DNA of 64,000 nucleotides, taken from the NCBI GenBank assembly GCA_023402395.1, contig JAEYGI010000040.1, forward strand, positions 1 to 64,000, in the 5' to 3' direction. The position numbers and the translations under genes were made by a program. The notes under the pieces are model-generated. The model had not been told where the DNA came from and did not search any database. It saw only the letters and a program-made list of their open reading frames with translations. Origin of the DNA: Bacillota bacterium (GTDB taxonomy: Bacteria > Bacillota > UBA4882 > UBA8346). Positions within the stretch are counted from its first letter, which is position 1; every line of letters begins with the position of its first letter. Positions 48,843 through 57,894 of the stretch are shown here, piece by piece.

Positions 48843-49720
48843 ATCAACTGGAGAAACTGGAAAATCAGAGCATTTATATTCTGCGCGAGGCGTACCGCGA
48901 ATTCAAGAACCTCTGCATGTTATGGTCCATTGGCAAGGACAGCACGGTCTTGCTGTGGCTGGCACGCAAGGCGTTCTTCGGCCACGTGCCGTTCCCGCTG
49001 GTGCATATCGATACCTCGTTTAAAATTCCCGAGATGATCGCCTACCGGGATCAACTGGCGGCCGAGTGGAAGCTGCAAATGATTGTCGGCCAGAATGAAG
49101 CGGCGATTGCCGCCCAGGAGACTTATCCTGACGGCAAAACGGATCGGATTGTCTGCTGTAAGAACTTGAAGAGCGAAGCCCTGAAGCGGACCCTCTCAGG
49201 TGAAGCGCCGCGCTACCGTTTCGATCACCAGCAACAACAGTATCGATTGGATAACAACACTGAACCGTACACCGGGGTGATTGTCGGTGTCCGGGCCGAT
49301 GAGGAAGGAAGTCGTTCCAAGGAACGTTATTTTTCGCCCCGGGATCAGCAAAACGAATGGGATGTGGGCGATCAGCCGCCCGAACTGTGGAATCAGTTTA
49401 AAACCGATTTCGCGCCAGGGACCCATCTGCGGATTCATCCCTTGTTGGACTGGACCGAGTTGAATATCTGGGAATACATTGAGAAGGAGCAAATCCCGAT
49501 CACCTCGCTGTATTTCGACCACGGCAACGGGAAGCGCTACCGCTCCCTGGGCTGTTATCCCTGCACTAAACCGGTGGAATCGACCGCCCAAAATGTGGCC
49601 GAGGTCATCGTCGAACTGCGCAGCGGAAAGTTCGCCAATATCGCCGAGCGGTCCGGCAGGGAACAGGATAAGGAAGACGGCGGTACCTTGGAGACTTTGA
49701 GACGGGATGGGTATATGTAA
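48839..49720 (+). CDS. cysD: Sulfate adenylyltransferase, small subunit
   Basis: A 293-residue PP-loop ATP-pyrophosphatase. LCMLWSIGKDSTVLLWLARK contains the PP motif; VHIDTSFKIPEMIAYRDQLA, IVGVRADEEGSRSKERYFSP and CYPCTKPVESTAQNVAEVI are CysD blocks. It overlaps cysH by 4 nt and cysN by 1 nt. It forms APS from sulfate and ATP together with CysN. Confidence 0.95.
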   Translation: MNQLEKLENQSIYILREAYREFKNLCMLWSIGKDSTVLLWLARKAFFGHVPFPLVHIDTSFKIPEMIAYRDQLAAEWKLQMIVGQNEAAIAAQETYPDGKTDRIVCCKNLKSEALKRTLSGEAPRYRFDHQQQQYRLDNNTEPYTGVIVGVRADEEGSRSKERYFSPRDQQNEWDVGDQPPELWNQFKTDFAPGTHLRIHPLLDWTELNIWEYIEKEQIPITSLYFDHGNGKRYRSLGCYPCTKPVESTAQNVAEVIVELRSGKFANIAERSGREQDKEDGGTLETLRRDGYM

Positions 49721-51519
49721 TGGATTTCAATCGCGAACAGATGAATATCGTCATCGTTGGCCATGTCGATCACGGGAAAAGCACGGTGATTGGGCGGCTG
49801 CTGGCCGATACCGGGTCGCTTCCCGAGGGGAAGCTGGCGCAGGTCCGGTTGAACTGCGAGCGGAACGCCAAACCCTTTGAATACGCTTTTCTGCTCGATG
49901 CGCTAAAGGATGAACAGGCTCAGGGGATTACCATCGATACCGCTCGCTGTTTCTTTAAGACCGCCAAGCGGCATTATATTATCATTGACGCTCCCGGACA
50001 TATTGAGTTTTTGAAGAACATGATCACCGGAGCGGCCCGGGCCGAGGCGGCCTTGCTGGTTATCGACGCCAAAGAGGGAATTCGCGAAAACTCCCGGCGA
50101 CACGGCTTTATGTTATCGATGCTGGGTGTGCGGCAGATTGTGGTGTTGGTCAACAAAATGGACCTGGTCGCCTACAACCCGGAGGTATACGAACGGCTGG
50201 TCGCCGAATTCACCGAGTTTCTGGAGCGGATCGGCGTCCAGCCGCAGTCGTTCGTGCCGATCGTGGCCCGGGACGGCGACAACCTGGCCCGCCGCTCTGC
50301 TAGTCTGCCCTGGTATCAGGGCCCGAGCGTCCTGGAGTTGATTGACGATTTTCACAAAGAGAAGGCCAAAGCGGAACAGCCGTTCCGCCTGCCGGTCCAG
50401 GATATTTACAAATTCACCGAGGACGGGGACGACCGGCGGATCTTCGCCGGAACGGCGGAAACCGGATCGGTCGGAGTCGGGGATGAAGTGATTTTCCTAC
50501 CTTCGGGGAAACGGTCCACGATCCAGAGCATCGAAGGGTTTAATCAGCCGGTCCGTGAAAAAGTCAGCGCCGGGTATGCCACCGGATTGACGCTTAGCAC
50601 CCAGGTGTACGTGAAGCCCGGTGAGATCATGTGCCGGCTGGATGAGACCCCGCCGTTCCACGGCAACTCGTTTCGGGCCCATCTGTTCTGGATGGGTAAA
50701 CACCCGATGGTCAAAGGCAAGAAATACAAATTGAAGCTGGCTACTAACCGGGTCGCCGTTTATTTGGAAGAGATCACGAGCGTTCTCAACTCGTCGGATC
50801 TGACCTCCGAACGGGGGTCCCGCCAAATTGAACGGCATGAAGTGGCCGAATGCGTCCTGAAAACGCTGAAGCCGATCGCTTTTGATCTTTCACGGGAGAT
50901 CGAGGCGACCGGGCGGTTCGTTATCGTCGATCATTACGAGATTGTCGGGGGCGGAATCATCACCGAGGCGATTGCGGATCATCAGGATATTATCGGCGGC
51001 CATCTGGCCGAACGGGAGTTCCACTGGGAGAAGACCGCCGTGTCTCAGGCCGAGCGGGAGATGCGATACAAACAGAAAGCCAAGTTTATCGTGATCACCG
51101 GGGGCGAAGACGAGGCCGGTCGAAACCTGGCCCGGGCCCTGGAGGTCGGCCTGTTTAAAAGCGGCTATAGCGTTTACTACCTTGGATTGGCCAATATGTT
51201 GAGCGGCCTGGGAGCGGATGTCAAAAACGGCGGGGAAGATCGGGATGAACAGCTCCGGCGCTTAGGGGAGTTGGCGCACATCTTCACCGACGCCGGGCAG
51301 ATTTTTATCACGCATATCCCCGATCTCGACAATTATGAGATTGAAATCCTGCGCGCCTTGAACCAACCCAACGAGATTATCGTCTTTTCCCTGGGCAAGG
51401 AACAATTCGAAGATTGCCCGGTGGCGATCCGGGTGACAGCGGAAAAGCCGGAAGACGCGTTGCCGAAGATTATCGACGTGCTACGGCGAAGCGAAGTTTT
51501 AATCGAATATTTCATTTGA
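49720..51519 (+). CDS. cysN: Sulfate adenylyltransferase large subunit with degenerate APS-kinase domain
   Basis: A 599-residue protein. Residues 1-440 are the EF-Tu-like GTPase CysN: VGHVDHGKSTVIGRLLAD (G1), QAQGITIDTARCFF (G2), DAPGHIEFLKNM (G3) and VLVNKMDLV (G4). Residues about 450-599 follow the CysC (APS kinase) fold, but the P-loop reads TGGEDEAGRN instead of GxSGxGKST and the catalytic blocks are eroded. It cannot bind ATP in the usual way. It may be structural. Pathway logic supports the loss, since APS is reduced directly. Confidence 0.9.
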   Translation: MDFNREQMNIVIVGHVDHGKSTVIGRLLADTGSLPEGKLAQVRLNCERNAKPFEYAFLLDALKDEQAQGITIDTARCFFKTAKRHYIIIDAPGHIEFLKNMITGAARAEAALLVIDAKEGIRENSRRHGFMLSMLGVRQIVVLVNKMDLVAYNPEVYERLVAEFTEFLERIGVQPQSFVPIVARDGDNLARRSASLPWYQGPSVLELIDDFHKEKAKAEQPFRLPVQDIYKFTEDGDDRRIFAGTAETGSVGVGDEVIFLPSGKRSTIQSIEGFNQPVREKVSAGYATGLTLSTQVYVKPGEIMCRLDETPPFHGNSFRAHLFWMGKHPMVKGKKYKLKLATNRVAVYLEEITSVLNSSDLTSERGSRQIERHEVAECVLKTLKPIAFDLSREIEATGRFVIVDHYEIVGGGIITEAIADHQDIIGGHLAEREFHWEKTAVSQAEREMRYKQKAKFIVITGGEDEAGRNLARALEVGLFKSGYSVYYLGLANMLSGLGADVKNGGEDRDEQLRRLGELAHIFTDAGQIFITHIPDLDNYEIEILRALNQPNEIIVFSLGKEQFEDCPVAIRVTAEKPEDALPKIIDVLRRSEVLIEYFI

Positions 51520-51524
51520 GACTT

Positions 51525-51549
51525 CCCCCGGCCGAGGCCGGGGGTTTTT
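51525..51549 (+). terminator. Terminator of the sulfate-assimilation operon
   Basis: CCCCCGGCC-ga-GGCCGGGGG, a 9-bp perfect GC stem, followed by TTTTT. Confidence 0.92.
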
Positions 51550-51620
51550 AATATATGGGAGAAAAAGAGTTTTGAAGATACGCAGGAATTTGGCTGAAAT
51601 GGTCAAATGTTTCACTTAAC

Positions 51621-51723
51621 TCGAAGCGCTTTCAGAATGGTTTCAGCGGAACCGTTTATTGAAGGTACGAATTTTGTATATAAACATTTACTCTCCGGAT
51701 GAAGAGTTGTGAAAGCGCTTTGA
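51621..51723. promoter_or_regulatory. Paired LacI/CcpA-type operators before the LarA-like gene
   Basis: TCGAAGCGCTTTCA (51621-51634) and TGAAAGCGCTTTGA (51710-51723) are near-perfect 14-bp LacI-family palindromes whose centres lie 89 bp apart, close to a whole number of helical turns, so looping is possible. A LacI-family gene follows at 53271. Either that protein or CcpA may bind. The promoter should lie between or near them (TTGTATATAAAC about 51674-51685). Confidence 0.7.
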
Positions 51724-51757
51724 TAATTTAACGAGGCAACGACAAGGAGGTATTGAA

Positions 51758-53032
51758 TTGTTGTACAAATTTCCCTATCCCGATCTCCCGGAATTGGAGA
51801 TTCCCGCTGAAAATCTGATTGGAATTTTCGAGTCTGGCCTGATGGAGCCGGAAGCATCGGTAGGTCAGATTATCAGTGAGGCCATGGGCAATCCCATCGG
51901 CATGGAACGGCTGGCCAATTACCTGAATGACCGCTCTCGCGTGCTGATTCTTTCCGATGACAACACCCGCGCCACGCCGGTCAGGGATATTATCCCGCTG
52001 GTGCTGGAGGAGATTCATTCCGCCGGAGTCAAAACCGAAAACGTTAAAATTCTAATGGCGCTCGGGACCCATCGGCCGATGAGCCCGGAGGAACTCCTCC
52101 TCAAGCTCGGCTCGGAGGTTTGCCGGCGCTATGAAGTGATCAATCACCGCTGGGACGATCAACGAAACTTGATCGATTACGGACGGACTGATTCCGGGAT
52201 TCGGATCAAAGCCAATAAACTGATCGAATGGTCCGATTTTACCATCGCGATCGGCGGAATTATCCCGCACGCGGTCGCCGGTTTTTCCGGCGGGGGCAAG
52301 ATGATTGTGCCCGGCATCTGCGGGGAAGAGACCAGCGGCGATATGCATTGGCATATGTCCCAACTGGCGCCGGAAGAATTGTTCGGGGTCAGGGACAATC
52401 CGGTTCGAAAGGTCATTGATGAAGTCGCGGTTGGAGCCGGATTGAAATTTATCGTCAATTGTATCACAAACAATGAGGGGCAAGTGGTCCGGGCCGTCGC
52501 CGGAGATCCAGTCCGGGCGCACCGGGTCGGCACCGAGCATGCCAAAACGGTTCATGGAATCAATATCCCCGAGAAGGCCGATATTGTCATCTTCGATTCC
52601 TATCTGACCGACATCGAATACTGGCAGGCTATCAAGGCCATAACTCCGGCGGGCATCGTCGCCAAGGAAGGCGCGATTCTGATTCAGGTGGCCGAGTGCA
52701 GGGAGGGAGTCTCCAAATCGCACGGGGAGGTTCTTCGCTATGGCTACCACTCTTTCACGGAGACGAAAAAGTTGCTGGAGACGGGTTGCGTCAATAAATC
52801 GGTTGCCGCCCACATGATTCAGGCGTCGTTCGCGATCAAGGAAGCCGGAAGAAAAGGCTATCTTATTTCGCCGTATATTTCGAAAACAGATACGGAGCGA
52901 CTGGGATTTCTTTATGCCCCGACTCCGGCCGAGGCATTGGAAAACGCCTTATCGGAAAGAGGAAAGGACGCCCGGATTATCGTTTTGCGGCAGGCCGGGG
53001 ATTTGTTACCGGTTTTTGAGGGCCGGACCTGA
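51758..53032 (+). CDS. LarA-like nickel-pincer racemase/epimerase (DUF2088)
   Basis: A 424-residue protein starting at TTG 51758, with AAGGAGG 7 nt upstream. It keeps the LarA motifs: DDNTRATPVRDIIP, ALGTHRPMSPEE (proton-transfer His), and PHAVAGFSGGGKMIVPG, whose lysine (near residue 181) carries the nickel-pincer nucleotide in lactate racemase. LarA homologues act on many 2-hydroxy acids, including gluconate-type acids. Cofactor genes larB, larC and larE are not in the window. Sugar-acid context (LacI, ABC, aldolase) suggests a sugar-acid epimerase rather than lactate racemase. Confidence 0.8.
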   Translation: MLYKFPYPDLPELEIPAENLIGIFESGLMEPEASVGQIISEAMGNPIGMERLANYLNDRSRVLILSDDNTRATPVRDIIPLVLEEIHSAGVKTENVKILMALGTHRPMSPEELLLKLGSEVCRRYEVINHRWDDQRNLIDYGRTDSGIRIKANKLIEWSDFTIAIGGIIPHAVAGFSGGGKMIVPGICGEETSGDMHWHMSQLAPEELFGVRDNPVRKVIDEVAVGAGLKFIVNCITNNEGQVVRAVAGDPVRAHRVGTEHAKTVHGINIPEKADIVIFDSYLTDIEYWQAIKAITPAGIVAKEGAILIQVAECREGVSKSHGEVLRYGYHSFTETKKLLETGCVNKSVAAHMIQASFAIKEAGRKGYLISPYISKTDTERLGFLYAPTPAEALENALSERGKDARIIVLRQAGDLLPVFEGRT

Positions 53033-53215
53033 GTTTGGTCAAGCGTCGTACATGGTAATATCCAGCGCTTCCACTTTTCACGGAGCATCAAACCAATCCG
53101 GCAATTGTTTGTTCCTTTTTTGGAGTCGTGTTTGTTTTTTTGCGAGCTACCTTTATACTCAGTTAATTAAAAAAAGAAAACCGGTTTTTTTGTAGAATAT
53201 CTACGTGTAGTAATG

Positions 53216-53238
53216 AACTCCGGTCTTGGGCCGGAGTT
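53216..53238 (+). other. Hairpin before the lacI-family gene
   Basis: AACTCCGG-tcttggg-CCGGAGTT is a perfect 8-bp inverted repeat without a T-tract. It may be an operator or a leader hairpin. Confidence 0.4.
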
Positions 53239-53270
53239 CATTAAAAGACTGGTGGGGGAATCAGAGCAGA

Positions 53271-54287
53271 ATGGCAAAAACCATTTATGACGTCGCCAGG
53301 GAAGCACGGGTTTCGATCTCCACGGTTTCCAGGGTGATCAACAATCAAATTTATGTCAGCGCCGAGACAAGGGAAAAGGTGCTCAACGCCATGCAGGGAT
53401 ATCATCCCAGCGAGGTCGCTCAGGGACTGGTTACCAAGAAGACGATGACCCTGGGGGTGATCATCTCACAGGACCCGGACTATTTCTTTTCCAATTCCAA
53501 CTATACCAAGGTGCTGCGCGGAATTGGGGTCATGGCCAAACAGCGGAATTATCGAATTCTGCTAGATGTCAATGAGTCCGAATCGGATTATTCGACGCTC
53601 TATCGGGGCCGAAAGGTCGATGGGCTGATCTTGATCAGTATTAGGACCCGAAGCAAGTATATCAATAAATTAATCGATAACAAAATCCCGTTTGTGCTGA
53701 TCGGGGATTATCCGGATGAAAACCGCCAGGTTCCCAAAGTGGAGGTCAACGACAAAATTGCAGCCCTTCAGGCCGTTAGTCATCTCTTACTGCTCGGCCA
53801 TTCCAAAATCGGGTTAATCAGCGGTCCGTTGAGCTACGCCTCGGGCGTCAACCGGCAGGAAGGATACCGGGCCGCGCTGGAATCCCACGGCATTGCGTAC
53901 CGCCAATCTTACGTGGAGGTCGTGAAATACGTTTCGGAAGAAGCGGGTTATCAGGCGGCCAGAACGTTGTTGATGACCGGGGATCGGCCGACTGCGATCT
54001 TTGCCTTCAATGACACCATCGCGCTAGGAGTGTACCAGGCTGCCGAAGAGCTGGGGATGGCCATTCCCGGCGACCTGTCGGTGGTCGGATTTGACGACAG
54101 TGAGGTCGCCAAATATCTGAACCCTCCTTTGGCCACGGTTTGGCAACCCGCGTATGAAAAAGGGTTGAAAGCGGCCGAAATCCTGATCAATTCTTTGAAC
54201 CGGCCGGCACAAGCCCCGGTGGAGAACCCTTCCCTATTGCTGCCCGGGAAATTGCTGCTCCGAGGTTCCTGCGTCTCCCCACGCTGA
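53271..54287 (+). CDS. LacI-family transcriptional regulator
   Basis: A 338-residue repressor; ATG 53271 opens AKTIYDVAREARVSISTVSR, the LacI helix-turn-helix. The ligand domain shows LGVIISQDPDYFFSN, VDGLILISIR, HSKIGLISGPLSYASGVNRQ, AIFAFNDTIALGVYQ and VVGFDDSEVAKYLNPPLATV, as usual. Effector unknown, probably a sugar or sugar acid. It likely controls the neighbouring genes through AAGCGCTT palindromes. Confidence 0.92.
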   Translation: MAKTIYDVAREARVSISTVSRVINNQIYVSAETREKVLNAMQGYHPSEVAQGLVTKKTMTLGVIISQDPDYFFSNSNYTKVLRGIGVMAKQRNYRILLDVNESESDYSTLYRGRKVDGLILISIRTRSKYINKLIDNKIPFVLIGDYPDENRQVPKVEVNDKIAALQAVSHLLLLGHSKIGLISGPLSYASGVNRQEGYRAALESHGIAYRQSYVEVVKYVSEEAGYQAARTLLMTGDRPTAIFAFNDTIALGVYQAAEELGMAIPGDLSVVGFDDSEVAKYLNPPLATVWQPAYEKGLKAAEILINSLNRPAQAPVENPSLLLPGKLLLRGSCVSPR

Positions 54288-54380
54288 GGTTTCAATGGAT
54301 AGTTATAATTTTTGATAATCCCGGCATACCTTGAGGCTCAGCCCGCTATAAGTGAAAAAAGTATTTGGGAGGCCGCCCAA

Positions 54381-56165
54381 ATGAGACTTAACCCGTTGCG
54401 TTGGATCGGAACCAGCATCACCTACAAGCTGACGGCTGCCTTTATGCTGCTGATCATCACTCCGGTATTAATTATTGGCTATTTGTCCTTCCGGTTCTCG
54501 GAGGAGATCATCCTGAAGAAAGTGGGAGCATCCACTTCCAAGACGCTGGAACAGACCGCTGGAAACGTGGATAACCTTTTGAATGGAATGATCTCGGTTT
54601 CCAATAGTTTGAATCTGAATCAAAACATTGTCCGGATTCTGGCCGGGGCGGAGGGGGATCTTCACCAGGAGTGGCAAGATGCGTCGCTGATTGATAATCT
54701 TTTTATGACCATCCATAGCAGTTTTTTTCCGTACAATAGTTATTTCACGTTGATCTCCGCCCGGGGAAGGCCCTACACCTCGTGGGACACGTTGCGGGAC
54801 TCCACGTCCAATCTGATGAGCGAGAGTTGGTATCAGCGGATTCCGGACAACCGGTTTATCTGGATCACTACCCAGAAAAATTACGTCCATGAAGAGCGGG
54901 TTCGCTACCCCGAGGTCTTTACACTGGCGGGCAGCATCCAACGGGACATGGGCCGGAAGGTTTTCGGCAAATTCATCATCAGCATTCCGCATCAGGAGAT
55001 CATCAATATCCTGACGAAGGCTGCCGCATTCCCCGAAAGCAATCTGACGCTGCTGGACGAAGGGAACCGGCCGTTTATTCAGACCCGGGTGATGGAGGGG
55101 CGTTCGTTCTGGAATAAATTGGCCGGGTCGGCCACGGGTAATCCCGGCGGTTCGTTCATCAGTGTAGCGGGCGACCGCAAATACCTGATTAATTACCAGC
55201 GTCTGAATAAAAATGGTTGGAAAGTGGCAGAGATCATTCCCTATGAATCGCTATTAGGGGAGATCCGGGAACTCCGAGCCAAGATTACAGTGCTGCTCTG
55301 TCTGTTTATCGCGGTGTTCGCGATGATCGCGGCCTTCATCGCGATCTCAATCACCCGGCCGATCAAGCAGTTGAGCGGCTCGATCAGCCGGGTGGAGGAC
55401 GGAGATCTGACCGTCCGGGTCGCGGTGACTGGTCGGGACGAGGTCGGCCGGCTGATGGCCAGTTTTAACAAGATGGTCGGCAAGATCGGGGATTTGATCG
55501 ACCAACTCTATCAGGAGCAGCGGCGGGAGCGTGAGCTGGAGCTGGAAGCGCTGCAGGCGCAGATCAAGCCCCATTTTCTCTTCAATACCCTGAACTCGAT
55601 CCGCTGGGTGGCGGTGATGAATCAGGCGGAGAGCGTGGCCGATATGATCGGCGCTTTGAGCAACCTGTTGAAGATGAGCATTGGTTCAGCCAAGTTTATC
55701 AGCTTTGAGGCGGAACTGGAGAGTTTGAAAAGTTATATCTTCATTCAGCAAGTCCGGTATAATTCCCGGTTTGAAACGGCCTTCGACTTTGAGCTCGCCG
55801 TGCTGAAACTGCAAACCATCAAGCTGATCCTGCAACCGGTGGTCGAAAACGCCATTCTGCACGGACTGGCCAAAACCTCTGAAGGGAAAATCACCGTCAG
55901 CGGCCGTGTTGACGGTGAATCGGTGCTGATCACCATCGCCGACAACGGCCGGGGGATGAATGCCGCGCGGCTCGCCGAGATAAACCGGGCTCTGGCCGCG
56001 CCCGCCGATCCGCAAGGACGGGGGATTGGATTGATGAATGTTTATCAACGGTTGCGCTTGAATTTCGGGGACCGGGCCAGCTTGACCATTGCCAGTGAGC
56101 CGGATCGCGGCACCGTGGTCACGCTGAAATTGCCCGTATTGCCGGAAAGGATGGACGAGCAATGA
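54381..56165 (+). CDS. Sensor histidine kinase, YesM type
   Basis: A 594-residue membrane kinase; ATG 54381 follows GGGAGG by 8 nt. First membrane segment about residues 16-37, a large extracellular sensor, second segment near residues 300-325, then HAMP (ITRPIKQLSGSISRVEDGDL). The His_kinase block is QAQIKPHFLFNTLNSIRW (phospho-His) and the ATPase blocks are VVENAILHGL, IADNGRGMN and GRGIGLMNVYQRL. YesM kinases sense extracellular oligosaccharides or sugar acids for adjacent ABC importers. Overlaps the regulator gene by ATGA. Confidence 0.92.
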   Translation: MRLNPLRWIGTSITYKLTAAFMLLIITPVLIIGYLSFRFSEEIILKKVGASTSKTLEQTAGNVDNLLNGMISVSNSLNLNQNIVRILAGAEGDLHQEWQDASLIDNLFMTIHSSFFPYNSYFTLISARGRPYTSWDTLRDSTSNLMSESWYQRIPDNRFIWITTQKNYVHEERVRYPEVFTLAGSIQRDMGRKVFGKFIISIPHQEIINILTKAAAFPESNLTLLDEGNRPFIQTRVMEGRSFWNKLAGSATGNPGGSFISVAGDRKYLINYQRLNKNGWKVAEIIPYESLLGEIRELRAKITVLLCLFIAVFAMIAAFIAISITRPIKQLSGSISRVEDGDLTVRVAVTGRDEVGRLMASFNKMVGKIGDLIDQLYQEQRRERELELEALQAQIKPHFLFNTLNSIRWVAVMNQAESVADMIGALSNLLKMSIGSAKFISFEAELESLKSYIFIQQVRYNSRFETAFDFELAVLKLQTIKLILQPVVENAILHGLAKTSEGKITVSGRVDGESVLITIADNGRGMNAARLAEINRALAAPADPQGRGIGLMNVYQRLRLNFGDRASLTIASEPDRGTVVTLKLPVLPERMDEQ

Positions 56166-57745
56166 TCAAGGTAATGATCGTGGACGACGAATTTCTGGTA
56201 CGGGTCGGCATGAAATCGGTGCTTGATTGGGAAAACCACGGGTTCACAATCAGCGCGGAGGCGGCTGACGGTGCCGAAGCTTTGGCAAGCTGCGAACAGG
56301 AGTTGCCCGACATTATTCTGACTGACCTCCGAATGCCCAAAATGGGTGGGATGGAATTGATCCAGGCCGTCCGGCAGCGGTTTCCAAAAGTCCGGTTCAT
56401 TATCTTGACCTGTCTGGATGAATTGAACCTGGTCAAAGAAGCGATGGCCCTCGGCGCCAGCGGTTATTTTACCAAAATCGGGGTCGATCCGGCCGAGATT
56501 TTGGCGGTACTGCTGCGGTTGAAACAAACGATCGACCTGGAGCGGCGCAAGGCCAGCGAATTGGAGACCTTGAAACGGTTGGTCGTTAACAACCGGGTTT
56601 TGCTAAAAGAACAGTTATTTCAAGCGCTGCTTCGTCCGGAGCGGCGAGTTGGCGATGCGGTTCCTGACGATAGTCCGCTGCTGGCCAATCCGACCGTAAT
56701 GGAACGGGCCGACCGCTTCCTACTAGTCCGGGTTCTCCGGAGTCAAGCCCTGAAGGATACCCAATTTTTTCGCCAGTCCGTTCTCGATCTGCTGGAGGAG
56801 ATCGCCGGCCGCCGGTTTGCCGTTAGTGAAGTATTTCCCGTCAGCGAGGCTGATTTTTGGATCGGAGGGGTGCAACCGGCCGGCACCGGGGAGTCAGGCG
56901 ATTTTTTGAACTCGGTGGCCCGGGATATTGAGGAGAGCCTCCAGCTATATTTTAATACGCAATGTTTTACCGTGTTCACCGCCCGCTTTCACTCCTTTGG
57001 CGAGTTACCGGAGGCATTCCGCGAGCTCCAGACGGCGCTGGCCGATCTCTCCCGGGCTGACCGGATTGTTAAAGGAGAACGGCAGTTGGAGTTCAAATCC
57101 GATGATCTGTTGGAGCGGCCGTTGGCCGCCGCCCTCAAGGAGGGAGATACCGGAAAGATCCGGGCCACTCTCGAAGCGATCTTCGCCGCTGCCTCGGGTC
57201 ACGGACTAAAGCTGGAACAGCTTAAAAAGATCGGCCTCCAGATCCTGTTGGGATTCGAGAAGGAACTGCACCGCCACGACCAGTCCATCGATAGCGTCTG
57301 CGCCGACGATATCATCGAACAAGTGATGAGTTGCCAGGATCCGGCCGAATTGCGGGAGAAGATTGCGACTGGCGCCCTGATCATCGCCGGAGCCTTGGCC
57401 GATTTGCGTTCGAACACTTTCCGCCGCGATGTGAAGCGGATTATCGATTTCCTGGACTTGCACTATGCCGAGAAGATAAACCTGGATTACGCGGCCTCGC
57501 TCGCCGGGATGAACAGCGCCTATTTCAGCCGTCTCTTCAAGAAAGAATGCGGAGTGGGGTTTGTCGAGTTTCTGACCAGGCTGCGGATGGACAAGGCCAA
57601 GCGGATGCTGGAGACAAGTGACGCCAAATTGCTGGAGGTTGCCGAAAAGGTAGGGTTTGAGGATGTCAATTATTTCAGCAAAAGTTTCAAGAAGTACACC
57701 GGCATCTCGCCTAGCGAATACCGGGAAACCCATGGCGGATTTTGA
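56162..57745 (+). CDS. Response regulator, YesN type (REC + AraC HTH)
   Basis: A 527-residue regulator. REC domain with acidic pocket D8/D9, phospho-acceptor D55 (LTDLRMPKMGG) and KIG in place of the usual K-P. A middle helical domain follows. The last 100 residues have two AraC-type helix-turn-helix motifs (DYAASLAGMNSAYFSRLFKK and LLEVAEKVGFEDVNYFSKSF). Works with the YesM-type kinase and probably activates the sugar ABC operon. Confidence 0.92.
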   Translation: MIKVMIVDDEFLVRVGMKSVLDWENHGFTISAEAADGAEALASCEQELPDIILTDLRMPKMGGMELIQAVRQRFPKVRFIILTCLDELNLVKEAMALGASGYFTKIGVDPAEILAVLLRLKQTIDLERRKASELETLKRLVVNNRVLLKEQLFQALLRPERRVGDAVPDDSPLLANPTVMERADRFLLVRVLRSQALKDTQFFRQSVLDLLEEIAGRRFAVSEVFPVSEADFWIGGVQPAGTGESGDFLNSVARDIEESLQLYFNTQCFTVFTARFHSFGELPEAFRELQTALADLSRADRIVKGERQLEFKSDDLLERPLAAALKEGDTGKIRATLEAIFAAASGHGLKLEQLKKIGLQILLGFEKELHRHDQSIDSVCADDIIEQVMSCQDPAELREKIATGALIIAGALADLRSNTFRRDVKRIIDFLDLHYAEKINLDYAASLAGMNSAYFSRLFKKECGVGFVEFLTRLRMDKAKRMLETSDAKLLEVAEKVGFEDVNYFSKSFKKYTGISPSEYRETHGGF

Positions 57746-57748
57746 CCC

Positions 57749-57780
57749 GGCGGGTAAAAAAATTACCTGCCGTTTTTTTG
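57749..57780 (+). terminator. Terminator after the two-component genes
   Basis: CGGCGGGTAA and TTACCTGCCG form a stem around AAAAAA, followed by TTTTTTT. Confidence 0.85.
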
Positions 57781-57809
57781 GCCCTTCATGTTAAGAGGAG
57801 GTAAAAACT

Positions 57810-57872
57810 ATGCTACAAATGGTAAAAATCTTCCCTTCGGATCCGGCTCCAGCTGCTTTATACTGGGGGTAG
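57810..57872 (+). CDS. Twenty-residue leader peptide candidate
   Basis: ATG 57810 is 5-8 nt after a perfect AGAGGAGGT ribosome binding site. It encodes MLQMVKIFPSDPAPAALYWG and stops at TAG 57870, 22 nt ahead of the sugar-binding-protein start. The Shine-Dalgarno is stronger than that of many genes here. It may be a translated leader that controls the operon, or a small functional peptide. Confidence 0.5.
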   Translation: MLQMVKIFPSDPAPAALYWG

Positions 57873-57894
57873 TTTAGTAAAAGGAGGGTATGGT

